DNA of 64,000 bases, taken from NCBI GenBank assembly GCA_035296965.1, contig DATGZX010000057.1:1-64000 (forward strand). Direction: 5' to 3'. A model generated the notes under the pieces. That model saw nothing but the letters and a program-made list of their open reading frames with translations, ran no database searches and had not been told where the DNA came from. This stretch comes from DATGZX01 sp035296965. Its GTDB lineage: Bacteria > Planctomycetota > Planctomycetia > Gemmatales > Gemmataceae. The translations under genes were made by a program, and so were the position numbers. This document shows, in pieces, positions 24,704 to 32,419 of the stretch (positions are counted from its first letter, which is position 1; every line of letters starts with the position of its first letter).

Positions 24704-26065
24704 CTACAGCTTTGCCAATTCTGCGGCGTTGTCATGGATCTTCCGGATTGCTTCGGCGATTTGATCCATGTCGCTCTGGTTGCCAAGCAGCATGGTTTGG
24801 CCGAACCAAACTGCCTCTGTGCAAAGCTTATCGTTTTCCGGGCAGCGGTTGTTGTTCTCATAAGCCTGCCGGCGCTCGCTGGAATAAACGGCCTTGAATG
24901 CGCGGGAGTTCAGCGACTCTTTCAGGAAGGGTTGTAGATTCAATGGCGTATATCCAGACGAGCAAGGAATACCCTCGGCCTGGAGCGCTTTGAGGAACTT
25001 TGCTCGCGGGGCGCCGGCGAACTGCTCGCTGTCGTAACGGAACATGTACAGATGATAAGCATTGCGCGTGCAGCCACCGTAGCTCTTGGCAGGGTAGATG
25101 CCGGGAATCTCCTGGAGCAGCCTGGTCAAATGGCGGCCGTTTTCGTCGCGCGTGCGCGATTGCTCATCCAAACGGGTCATTTGCTGGAGCAGGAGACAGG
25201 CCTGAAACTCGGTCATGCGCAGATTGGAGCCCGCGGCCGCATAAGTGAAACCGCTCCTCCGGCCTTTACGCGGGTGGCCATTATTGTGGAAGGTGAAGCA
25301 GCGCTCCGTGAAATCGGCGTCGTTGGAGATGACCGCTCCACCCTCGCCTGAGCTGAGGTTCTTGCTCACCTGGAAACTAAAACAGCCGCAGGTTCCCAGT
25401 GAGCCGAGCTTTTTGCCGCGCCATTCGCCGAGGTGGGATTGGCAAGTGTCTTCGATGACCGGCAGGGAGTGCTTCTTGGCGATCGCGAGAATCGCGTCCA
25501 TGTCCGCCGCATTGCCGCCAAGATGAACGGGCATGATGCAGGCGGTCCGTTCCGTGATCGCCGCCTCGATCTTGGTCGCGTCGATCTGAGATGTCTGTCG
25601 ATCGGTATCGACGAAGACGGGGAGCGCGTGCTGCAGCAGCACCGCATTGATCGTCGCCACGAAGGTATAAGGCGGCACCAGGACTTCATCGCCCGGGCCG
25701 ATTCCCAAAACATTCAACGACGCGATCAGCGAGCTTGTGCCGCTGGAGGTCGCGGTGCAATGCGTGGTACCCATCTTCTCCGCGTAGACTTTTTCGAATG
25801 TGTTCGCATAGTTGCCGTCCAGCCGGCACCATTTTCCTTCTTCCAAAACCTTTCGCCAAGCTTCCTGGTCGTTCTTCTCGATAACTGGCCAGGAGGGAAA
25901 TTGTTCGGTGCGGACCGGCTTGCCGCCGAGTGCCGCCAACGTCGCCCGGGAGGACGCTGCGAACCCTTTGGAGACAAAAGCCGAAGACGCCGCCGCCGTC
26001 ACCCCGGCCGCGCCCGCCGATGCCTTTTGCAAGAACCGCCGCCGGCTAACCTGGATCGAGTGCAT
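24704..26065 (-). CDS. DegT/DnrJ/EryC1/StrS aminotransferase with Tat signal
   Basis: A 453-residue fold-type-I PLP enzyme. The PLP lysine is K235 in CFSFQVSKNLSSGEGG, and VIEDTCQSHLGEW supplies the pyridine-nitrogen Asp. GTSSLIASL and VLVPPYTFVATINAVL are typical of sugar aminotransferases. Unusually it starts with a twin-arginine leader, VSRRRFLQKASAGAAGVTAA, so it should be folded with PLP inside and exported. The family normally aminates nucleotide-bound keto sugars in the cytosol; a periplasmic substrate is unknown. The start is the ATG at 26065 (AGGAG 7 bases upstream), not 26086. A membrane acyltransferase gene lies upstream on the same strand. Confidence 0.9.
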   Translation of the reverse strand: MHSIQVSRRRFLQKASAGAAGVTAAASSAFVSKGFAASSRATLAALGGKPVRTEQFPSWPVIEKNDQEAWRKVLEEGKWCRLDGNYANTFEKVYAEKMGTTHCTATSSGTSSLIASLNVLGIGPGDEVLVPPYTFVATINAVLLQHALPVFVDTDRQTSQIDATKIEAAITERTACIMPVHLGGNAADMDAILAIAKKHSLPVIEDTCQSHLGEWRGKKLGSLGTCGCFSFQVSKNLSSGEGGAVISNDADFTERCFTFHNNGHPRKGRRSGFTYAAAGSNLRMTEFQACLLLQQMTRLDEQSRTRDENGRHLTRLLQEIPGIYPAKSYGGCTRNAYHLYMFRYDSEQFAGAPRAKFLKALQAEGIPCSSGYTPLNLQPFLKESLNSRAFKAVYSSERRQAYENNNRCPENDKLCTEAVWFGQTMLLGNQSDMDQIAEAIRKIHDNAAELAKL

Positions 26066-26115
26066 GCCTGTACTCCTCGTAGACAATGCGAACCAAAATG
26101 GTTTTGCGTCTGAAA

Positions 26116-27258
26116 CTAGAGCTTCAAGAACAATTTATGCTTTTCCAAATGACGAATGAACAAATAGTTGATCGAAATCTGCAGCCCCAAGGCACAGAGT
26201 GCATACCACAGCGGGGAGTCGTCCGGGGCGTAGGGTCGAATCATACGGGCGACCAGGGGATGAAGGATGTAGGCAGCAAGCGCGTTGCTTCCAAACGTCT
26301 GGAAAATGCCGACGCGCAAGGACCCAATGTCGCAAAGCACCACAAAGAGCGCGTAAACGGCCAAAGAGATGCCTGCGCCGAAAGTCAGGTAGGAGACGCT
26401 GCCCGCGCGCTGGCTCATCGTCCAGATATTCACCGTCTTCTCGTCGAGTGGCGGTTTGAATGGCGGTTCCACAAGCCAGCCGCTGATGCCCTCGGTTGGC
26501 GGTTCGTTCGGCGGCCAGCCGCGGTTCAGGCAAGACATGGCATAACCCAGGGCCATCAACAAGACGCCGCCCAGGAAGATGCGCGTGGCAGCGCCGCCCC
26601 TGGAGCCATGGGCCATGGCATCGTAGGCAAGCGAGCCGGCGATCATGGGGATGGTCCACGTCAGGAAACCGAGCGGCCCACCGTCGATCCCTGGCCTATG
26701 CATCACGAAGTCGTAATAACCGTGCCAGGAACCGTGGTCGTAGTAACCGTACGCGGACAGGAACCAGTGAAGGACGCCCGACGCGATTGCGAAGCAAATG
26801 CGCGTCCAGGCCCCGGCTGCGATCACCGGCATGATCCAGAGCGAGGTTACGCCAATGTGCACGAGAGTCTCGAACGGTTCGCGCTGAAAGCCTGTCTTCA
26901 GGAAACCCCAAACGCCTAGTTTCTCAAGCTCGCTCCAGCTCCCGATGCCGCCGGAAAAGTGATAAATCACGCAGCCGAGAAGGATGAGTCCCAGATTTCG
27001 ACGTACTGCATGGAAATAGGCGGTTCGCGGCCCGACCGTCTGGAGGCGCTTCAGCAGCGTCAATCGATAAGCAAATCCCACTGCCAGGAAGAAGTGGGGC
27101 ATGATCGTGTCGGCGTAGCTGCAATAGGTGTTGTGGTGCTGGAAAAAAGGGTTGATTGCTTTGAAGCTGAAGTTGACAAAGATCATTCCCAGGACCGTGT
27201 AGCCCCGAAACTGATCGAGCGACACGATTCGCGACTGATCTGACTCTTTTCCGCCCAT
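26116..27258 (-). CDS. polytopic membrane acyltransferase (heparan-alpha-glucosaminide N-acetyltransferase-like)
   Basis: A 380-residue protein with about ten membrane segments. SLDQFRGYTVLGMIFVNF, NHDTIMPHFF-like YADTIMPHFFLAVGFAYR, and GLILLGCVIYHFSGG are blocks of the DUF5009/HGSNAT-like family, which transfers acetyl groups across a membrane to amino sugars. The C-terminal AAYILHPLVARMIRPYAPDD is also typical. The start is the ATG at 27258; the frame open to 27492 has no support. It lies upstream of the exported aminotransferase gene, and an amine made outside the cytosol could be its acceptor (inference). Confidence 0.8.
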   Translation of the reverse strand: MGGKESDQSRIVSLDQFRGYTVLGMIFVNFSFKAINPFFQHHNTYCSYADTIMPHFFLAVGFAYRLTLLKRLQTVGPRTAYFHAVRRNLGLILLGCVIYHFSGGIGSWSELEKLGVWGFLKTGFQREPFETLVHIGVTSLWIMPVIAAGAWTRICFAIASGVLHWFLSAYGYYDHGSWHGYYDFVMHRPGIDGGPLGFLTWTIPMIAGSLAYDAMAHGSRGGAATRIFLGGVLLMALGYAMSCLNRGWPPNEPPTEGISGWLVEPPFKPPLDEKTVNIWTMSQRAGSVSYLTFGAGISLAVYALFVVLCDIGSLRVGIFQTFGSNALAAYILHPLVARMIRPYAPDDSPLWYALCALGLQISINYLFIRHLEKHKLFLKL

Positions 27259-27428
27259 CGGTACGCATCCCGCCAAACGCTTCGGAGCATTCCAAGTGAT
27301 CCTCGATAATACCAGGGCAAGGGCCGGCGGGCGATCATTATTCCTTGTAGTCTCAAGAATGAGCCGGGGTAGCCAATTCAGAGCGAAAGAGTGACGGCGG
27401 ATCGCTGGCCTTGCTATCTGTACACGCG

Positions 27429-27434
27429 TATAAT
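27429..27434 (+). promoter_or_regulatory. possible -10 box (TATAAT)
   Basis: A perfect TATAAT lies 37 bases before the ATG of the HhH-domain gene. No good -35 hexamer sits at 16-18 bases upstream, so the promoter may be of another class. Confidence 0.35.
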
Positions 27435-27470
27435 GAGTATAAGTGGCAAGTAGCTTTGGGATTTTTCGCC

Positions 27471-27773
27471 ATGGACAACCGCCAGGTTGCACTGAAACTT
27501 ACGGAGTACGCCGCGTACCTCGAAGCGCGCGAGGCTAGCTTGTATCGTGTGCGCGCTTACCGGCGCGCCGCCGAGACGGTACTGGCGCTCGACCGACCGT
27601 TGACCGCGCTTGTAGCTGACGAGGGGCGGGCAGGCCTCGAGGCGCTGCCTGGGATTGGCACTCATCTGGCATTCACTATCGAGGAATTGATCCGGACGGG
27701 TGAATTTCGGACCCTGAGCCGCGATCGGCGACAGATCGATCCAAAACAACTTTTGCAAAGCATAGTGTCTTGA
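27471..27773 (+). CDS. stand-alone helix-hairpin-helix protein (Pol-beta/PolX N-terminal-like)
   Basis: A 100-residue protein. The first part, VALKLTEYAAYLEAREASLY then RVRAYRRAAETVLAL, matches the 8-kDa N-terminal domain of X-family polymerases. LEALPGIGTHLAFTIEELIR is a helix-hairpin-helix that binds DNA backbone. PolX enzymes are about 570 residues; here the polymerase and PHP parts are missing. It may be a small DNA-binding or lyase-like factor. The start is the ATG at 27471. A promoter-like TATAAT precedes it, and a long palindrome follows its stop. Confidence 0.75.
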   Translation: MDNRQVALKLTEYAAYLEAREASLYRVRAYRRAAETVLALDRPLTALVADEGRAGLEALPGIGTHLAFTIEELIRTGEFRTLSRDRRQIDPKQLLQSIVS

Positions 27774-27846
27774 CCAGGCCTGTTTCTTTCCGCCTCCGCC
27801 GTTTATCCTTATCTCTGTTTGCGATGGCCGTGAATCCTTCATCAGA

Positions 27847-27942
27847 GTGCACGATTCCGCTGATACTAGCCCGAAGCGTTAGCGAGGTCCTCGCTAACGC
27901 TTCGGCGAAGTCCTCGCTAACGCGTCGGGCTAGTATCAGCCC
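27847..27942. repeat. long intergenic palindrome, copy 1
   Basis: Outer arms CTGATACTAGCCCGA (27860-27874) and its exact reverse complement at 27925-27939 enclose AGCGTTAGCGAGG/CCTCGCTAACGCT arms. A second copy of CCTCGCTAACGC is inserted on the right side. A near-identical element lies at 39976-40047, including the flanking GTGCAC-ATTCCGCT. It lies between the HhH gene and the UbiA gene. Confidence 0.85.
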
Positions 27943-27976
27943 ATTTGAAGACCGTTATTCAGATTAGGCTGCGACA

Positions 27977-28858
27977 ATGCTGACCCGCGTGCGGGCGCTG
28001 CTGGAGATGATTCGGTTCAGCCACACGTTGTTCGCGCTGCCGTTCGCTCTTTTGAGTGCGCTCCTGGCCTGGCAAAAGGCCGGCTCCTTTCACTGGCTCG
28101 ACCTGCTCGGCATCTTGCTGTGCATGGTTTTCGCACGCAGCACGGCGATGGCCTTCAACCGCTTGGCGGATCGGCACTACGATGCTGCCAACCCCCGGAC
28201 TGCCCAGCGCCACTTGCCATCGGGACATTTAAGCACGATGGCGGTGGCCGTCTTTACTGCCGTCTGCGCTCTTGGCTTCTTTGCCTCGACTTTGCTCTTT
28301 CTGGCGGCGGCTAATCCGTGGCCTATGTACCTGTCGGCGCCGGTGCTGCTCTTTGTGTGCACCTATTCCTTCACCAAACGTTTCACCCTTTTATGCCATG
28401 CCTGGTTGGGCGCGTCGCTGCTCCTCGCGCCGCTCGCCGCGTGGATCGCCATCCGGGGGATCGAGGATCTTGCCACGCCGCTGGTCCTGGGATTTGCAGT
28501 GCTCTTTTGGGTGACCGGCTTCGACATTCTTTATGCCTGTCAGGATGTGGATTTCGACCGTCAAGCTAAATTGTCGAGCCTCCCCGCGAAACTCGGCGTA
28601 GCTGCCAGTCTACGCGTCGCCTTGGGCTGTCATGTTTTGATGGTCGTATTCCTGGTTGGTCTATACTGGGCGGCCGCGCCCCACTTGGGGATGATCTACC
28701 TTTCCGGCGTGGCGGCAGTTGCAATTCTCCTCGCTTACGAGCACTGGCTGGTTCGGCCGGATGACCTGAGCCGGGTAAACCTGGCTTTCTTTCAAGTCAA
28801 CGGCGTCATTAGCATTGGCCTGTTCCTGATCGTGTTGCTTCAGCTTGCACTAGGCTAG
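27977..28858 (+). CDS. UbiA-family polyprenyltransferase (MqnP/UbiA-like)
   Basis: A 293-residue membrane protein with about eight or nine helices. The first Asp-rich motif is NRLADRHYD, about residues 61-69, and the second is DILYACQDVDFD, about 184-195. MIRFSHTLFALPFALLSALL at the N-terminus is typical of 4-hydroxybenzoate or futalosine-pathway (MqnP) prenyltransferases. It should attach the polyprenyl tail to the quinone head group. Planctomycetes often use the futalosine route, so MqnP is the likelier role (inference). It is clearly a different subfamily from the EboC-like paralogue at 2.7 kb. Confidence 0.88.
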   Translation: MLTRVRALLEMIRFSHTLFALPFALLSALLAWQKAGSFHWLDLLGILLCMVFARSTAMAFNRLADRHYDAANPRTAQRHLPSGHLSTMAVAVFTAVCALGFFASTLLFLAAANPWPMYLSAPVLLFVCTYSFTKRFTLLCHAWLGASLLLAPLAAWIAIRGIEDLATPLVLGFAVLFWVTGFDILYACQDVDFDRQAKLSSLPAKLGVAASLRVALGCHVLMVVFLVGLYWAAAPHLGMIYLSGVAAVAILLAYEHWLVRPDDLSRVNLAFFQVNGVISIGLFLIVLLQLALG

Positions 28859-29508
28859 ACTTCCCGATGCCCTCTTCTTGCCATTTTGAGACGACGCTGA
28901 ACGACGCTCATCACAATCGCCAGCGCCACCCACCTAAGCGATGTACAGCTCTGCGCGGTAGGAAATCGCCGTCGCCATCGAGGTGAGGTCAGGCGACTAG
29001 TTCTGCGGTATACATTCCAGTTGCTGGGTTGTGCCTGATCCACGCGTTCCATTGCCGATGCTTCACCAACGACCTGGCAGCCATCGGGGCATGACTGAGG
29101 GTCAAAATGGTTCCGCCACACACTTTTCGTGCGGCTGCCTGCAGCCGCTACTCCTTGCCGGTTCTATCCCGGCACTTACCTCGAAGCCCCGTTCTCGCCA
29201 TCGCTGCCCTGGTTCTCTGTCTTGGCTGCCTTTTGGCTCGGACATGGGCTTTCTGGGGGCCATGGAACTGGATCATAAGCCTGGCTCAATCAGTGGCCTT
29301 GCAAAAAATTCAATGTTTATGAGGTGCTTCCAAACATTATTCTTTTCCCTATTCTTTTTGCCCGGTTTCTACGTCCACGCCTGAATAATCCTCAAGACCC
29401 CGTCGCCGAGATGCCGAATGAACTAGAGTGCATTTGGAGGTCCACACTGCGCGGCGAGGGACTGCCTGATCTGCATCCTCAAAGCCTACAACCTAGGGAA
29501 GTGCCTCA
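28859..29508. other. 650-base intergenic region before the flagellar genes
   Basis: Short frames occur on both strands (for example 28855-29121 minus and 29031-29384 plus) but none has a ribosome-binding site plus family motif. The region must hold the fliL promoter. I found no sigma-28 or sigma-54 consensus with confidence. The ribosome-binding site of fliL (AGGGAAG) lies at its right end. Confidence 0.5.
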
Positions 29509-30015
29509 ATGGCCAAAGCACAAGCAGAACCAGCTGCCCCCTCCAAGGGAGGAGCAAAAGGCCTGCTGCTTTTGATCGTGGTAGGGATCCTCGCTGCTGC
29601 GGCGGGTTTTGCTGCGCCGCGGCTCTTGCCCAGTTCCATGACCGGGCCAAGCAAGGTCACTTCGGACCATGAAGACAAGCCGGCAACCGGCCTCAAGCTT
29701 GGTTTCATCCCGTTTGAGCAGGTAGTCGTCAACGTCAACGAGCAGCGTCTGGCTCGGTTCTTGCGCGTCAAGTTAATCGTCGTGGTCGACGCGTCGGAAG
29801 AAAAACAGATTACCGAACTCATCTTGAAGAACAAAGCGATTTTGAAGAACTGGCTAATCAGCCATTTGTCGGATAAGGGCATGCAGGACGTGACCGGTAC
29901 GGCCGGGATCACTCGGGCGCGCCGGGAGATTCAGGACCACTTCAACTACTTGCTGTTCCCCGATGGGTCTGAAAAGATTCGCGATATCCTTTTCGAAGAA
30001 TTCAACGTGCAATGA
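29509..30015 (+). CDS. fliL: flagellar basal-body-associated protein FliL
   Basis: A 168-residue single-pass inner-membrane protein. The membrane anchor is GLLLLIVVGILAAAAGFAAP at residues 18-37. The periplasmic part has the stomatin-like FliL fold with FIPFEQVVVNVNEQRLARFL, LRVKLIVVVDAS, and the C-terminal REIQDHFNYLLFPDGSEKIR followed by FEEFNVQ. FliL stabilises stator function at the motor. AGGGA lies 10 bases before the ATG. The stop overlaps the fliM start by 4 bases (ATGA). Confidence 0.9.
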   Translation: MAKAQAEPAAPSKGGAKGLLLLIVVGILAAAAGFAAPRLLPSSMTGPSKVTSDHEDKPATGLKLGFIPFEQVVVNVNEQRLARFLRVKLIVVVDASEEKQITELILKNKAILKNWLISHLSDKGMQDVTGTAGITRARREIQDHFNYLLFPDGSEKIRDILFEEFNVQ

Positions 30016-30881
30016 CGTCCGACCTCTACGATTTTCGGAAGCCTGGAAAGCTGGCTCCTGAACTGGAGCAAGGCTTGGCGACGTGGTTTCGCGCGACCTG
30101 CAGGGTTGTCGCGGAGCAATTGGCCAAGGAGGTGCAATTCGAGGGAGAGATGGCCTATCAGGGCAGCGAGGTGGCACGGGCGGCGGCGGCGCTGGCCAGG
30201 CTGGACGACGCCTCCGTCAGCTACCGACTGGGACTAGGCCCCGAAGAGACTGAGACCTTGTTGGTCTTTCCGAGGCGTCTGGCACTCGCGCTTGTTTCGG
30301 CAATGATGGGCGATCCTGTTGCCGAATTGCCGCCCGATCGGGAACTATCTGCCGTCGAGAGCCCCCTCTTCGAGTACGTGGTCCAGCATGTCATCCTGCC
30401 CGTCCTGCTGGAGTCCTGGCCGGACAGTCAACCGCCACGCTTGGTTCTCCATCAAAAGGAGCCGAATCCGAAATACGCACGCACATTCCCAGCGGGCACC
30501 AACCTGGTCGTCTGCCGTTTTGTGATTCGGGGAGCGTTCGGCGAACAGGAATGGGAATGGTTGGTGCCTCGGGAGCGGCTGGCGGAATTGTTCGTGGGCA
30601 GGAGAGAGCCACCGCGAACGACCGCACAAGAGACAGCCGCGCGGCCCAGAATCGAGGCATTCGTTCGAGAACTCCCCATCGAACTCTCCGTGAGGCTAGG
30701 AAATGTCGAGCTGCCTTTGTCGTTGCTGGCAGAGCTACGCATCGGCGATCTGGTGGTTCTCGACCAAAAGGTCTCCGAGCCCTTGCGGGCATCCGTGTCG
30801 GGGGAAGAACGCTTTCATGTTTGGCCTGGACGGGTCGGTCCTCAACAGGCTATTCAAATTGCATCCTTAATTGGGCCTTGA
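30012..30881 (+). CDS. fliM: flagellar motor switch protein FliM
   Basis: A 289-residue C-ring protein. The opening LYDFRKPGKLAPE aligns with FliM just after its CheY-binding helix; the LSQ-EIDALL peptide that normally precedes it is missing. The middle domain includes RRLALALVSAMMGDPV and SAVESPLFEYVVQHVILPVL. The C-terminal SpoA domain is LPIELSVRLGNVELPLSLLA then ELRIGDLVVLDQKVSEPL. The start is fixed by the 4-base overlap with fliL. If the start is right, phospho-CheY cannot bind through the canonical site. Confidence 0.88.
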   Translation: MTSDLYDFRKPGKLAPELEQGLATWFRATCRVVAEQLAKEVQFEGEMAYQGSEVARAAAALARLDDASVSYRLGLGPEETETLLVFPRRLALALVSAMMGDPVAELPPDRELSAVESPLFEYVVQHVILPVLLESWPDSQPPRLVLHQKEPNPKYARTFPAGTNLVVCRFVIRGAFGEQEWEWLVPRERLAELFVGRREPPRTTAQETAARPRIEAFVRELPIELSVRLGNVELPLSLLAELRIGDLVVLDQKVSEPLRASVSGEERFHVWPGRVGPQQAIQIASLIGP

Positions 30882-30884
30882 GCT

Positions 30885-31289
30885 ATGTCTCCAACTATCC
30901 CAGATACCATAGAACAATCCGATTTCACCGAGCCGGCCGCAATGGCGGCCGAACCAGTCAGCAGCGAACTCGGTGCGTCCGAGGTCCTGGCCAGAAACGC
31001 CGACTTTGCCGAGCTGGCATCCAAGCCAAAGAACATAGACTCATCACCGTTGAACTGTCTGCTCAATGTGACTGTGAATGTAACCGTCGAACTGGGCCGT
31101 ACCACCCTGTCGATTGGGGACGTCCTCAAGTCAGGCCCGGGATCTGTTCTTCAGCTGAACCGAACCCTCTCTGAACCTGTGGATCTTATGGTGCAAGGGG
31201 TACGGTTTGCCTCGGGCGAGGTCGTTGTCGTGGACGATCACTTCGCCATCCGCATCAAGGAACTTGCCGAACCGAAGAAGAAGCCGTAA
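30885..31289 (+). CDS. fliN: flagellar motor switch protein FliN
   Basis: A 134-residue protein with a non-conserved N-terminal tail (about 1-55) and a C-terminal SpoA domain: LNVTVNVTVELGRTTLSIGD, then LKSGPGSVLQLNRTLSEPVD and FASGEVVVVDDHFAIRIKEL. FliN forms the lower C-ring with FliM. It starts 3 bases after the fliM stop, so fliL, fliM and fliN form one operon. No other flagellar or chemotaxis gene lies in the window. Confidence 0.92.
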   Translation: MSPTIPDTIEQSDFTEPAAMAAEPVSSELGASEVLARNADFAELASKPKNIDSSPLNCLLNVTVNVTVELGRTTLSIGDVLKSGPGSVLQLNRTLSEPVDLMVQGVRFASGEVVVVDDHFAIRIKELAEPKKKP

Positions 31290-31357
31290 AGGCGCAGCAG
31301 GCAAGTTCAACCACCACGACATCGCGACCGGGAGAGGTGAGCGCGCCGTGAGGCGTC

Positions 31358-32230
31358 TCAATTCTTGGGCTTAACGATGGGCGTATCGTCGGCATTGCCC
31401 CATTCCGCCCAGCTCCGATAGTAGTTCCGCACCTCTTTCGCCCCCATCAGCTCCAGGGCAAAGGCCATGACGGCCGCCCGACCGCCCGACTGACAATGGG
31501 TCACGCTGGGATTTGCCAAATCGATCCCACTCTCTCGAAAAATCTTGCTTAACTCCTCCGCATTCTTGAAACGCTGGCTGTACTTGTCGAGCAGCTCGAT
31601 CCATTCCAGATGGATGGCACCGGGGATCGCTCCATTTCGTTTGGCGGTCTTTTCGGTGCCGCAGAACTCCCCCGTGGTGCGGGCGTCAATGATCTGGAAG
31701 GATTTGTTCTTCAGGGAATCAAGCACCTGATTCTTTGTCGCCAGGCGATCGTGCTGCGGATGCAAGATCGGCATGGGCGAGGAATAAGTAGATTCCTCGG
31801 TCGCAACCTTGCTACCGCTCGATTTCCACGCCGGCCAGCCGCCATTGAGAAGCCGGACGTCCTTGACACCCCAGTAGCGCAGAATCCACCAGATTCGGGC
31901 TGCGTCCTTGCTGGCAGTATCGTCATAAACGACCACGCTGGTATCGATGCCAATTCCCAGGGCGCCGAGGCGCTTCGCCCAGCCTGCTGTATCCTGGCCG
32001 AGGCCGAACGCCTTGCTCCAATCGGCGAGGTCCACGCACGCCGCGCTCGGGATATGTCCGGCTAAGTATTTTTGCTTGCTCCTGCAGTCGAGGATGCGGT
32101 AGCGCTCCGCCAAATCCGGCCTGGCAAGAGCGCTCGCTTCAACGAGGAGATCCTTCCGCGGGTAGCCGGCAGGCTTGTCCGCGCTGGATACCCCGACGAA
32201 TGACAGCAGGCAAAGGATCTGGAAAACCAT
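31358..32230 (-). CDS. exported tandem-rhodanese sulfurtransferase
   Basis: A 290-residue thiosulfate:cyanide-type sulfurtransferase with two rhodanese domains. A short signal peptide is present (QILCLLSFVGVSSADK). The N-terminal domain has VVVYDDTASKDAARIWWIL, where the catalytic Cys position is not a Cys, as in the structural domains of this family. The C-terminal domain carries the active Cys246 in VTHCQSGGRAAVMAFAL. The start is the ATG at 32230 with GGGGAG upstream. It is divergent from cobL. The physiological sulfur donor is unknown. Confidence 0.9.
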   Translation of the reverse strand: MVFQILCLLSFVGVSSADKPAGYPRKDLLVEASALARPDLAERYRILDCRSKQKYLAGHIPSAACVDLADWSKAFGLGQDTAGWAKRLGALGIGIDTSVVVYDDTASKDAARIWWILRYWGVKDVRLLNGGWPAWKSSGSKVATEESTYSSPMPILHPQHDRLATKNQVLDSLKNKSFQIIDARTTGEFCGTEKTAKRNGAIPGAIHLEWIELLDKYSQRFKNAEELSKIFRESGIDLANPSVTHCQSGGRAAVMAFALELMGAKEVRNYYRSWAEWGNADDTPIVKPKN

Positions 32231-32419
32231 GATGCTTCTCCCCTGGGCAAGGACTCGAATTGGTTGTCTGTAGCTTCGATGACACTGGATTATCTTACCA
32301 GGGTGGAAAGGCGAGGCCGAGCCGAGGGAAAAGTTCCCCTTTCTGAATGCTGCGCTGTACAATCAGCCACCGTCGGACGAATATGTGTCGCGCGGCAGCT
32401 TGGGGCAGAGGGAATCCTC

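Noticed and set aside
29031..29384. Small plus-strand frame before fliL
   Set aside because: No ribosome-binding site, no family, and an overlapping frame is equally plausible; not enough for a gene call.
32264..32419. N-terminal extension of CobL
   Set aside because: The extra 52 residues do not fit the family, and a GTG with a good ribosome-binding site starts the conserved part.
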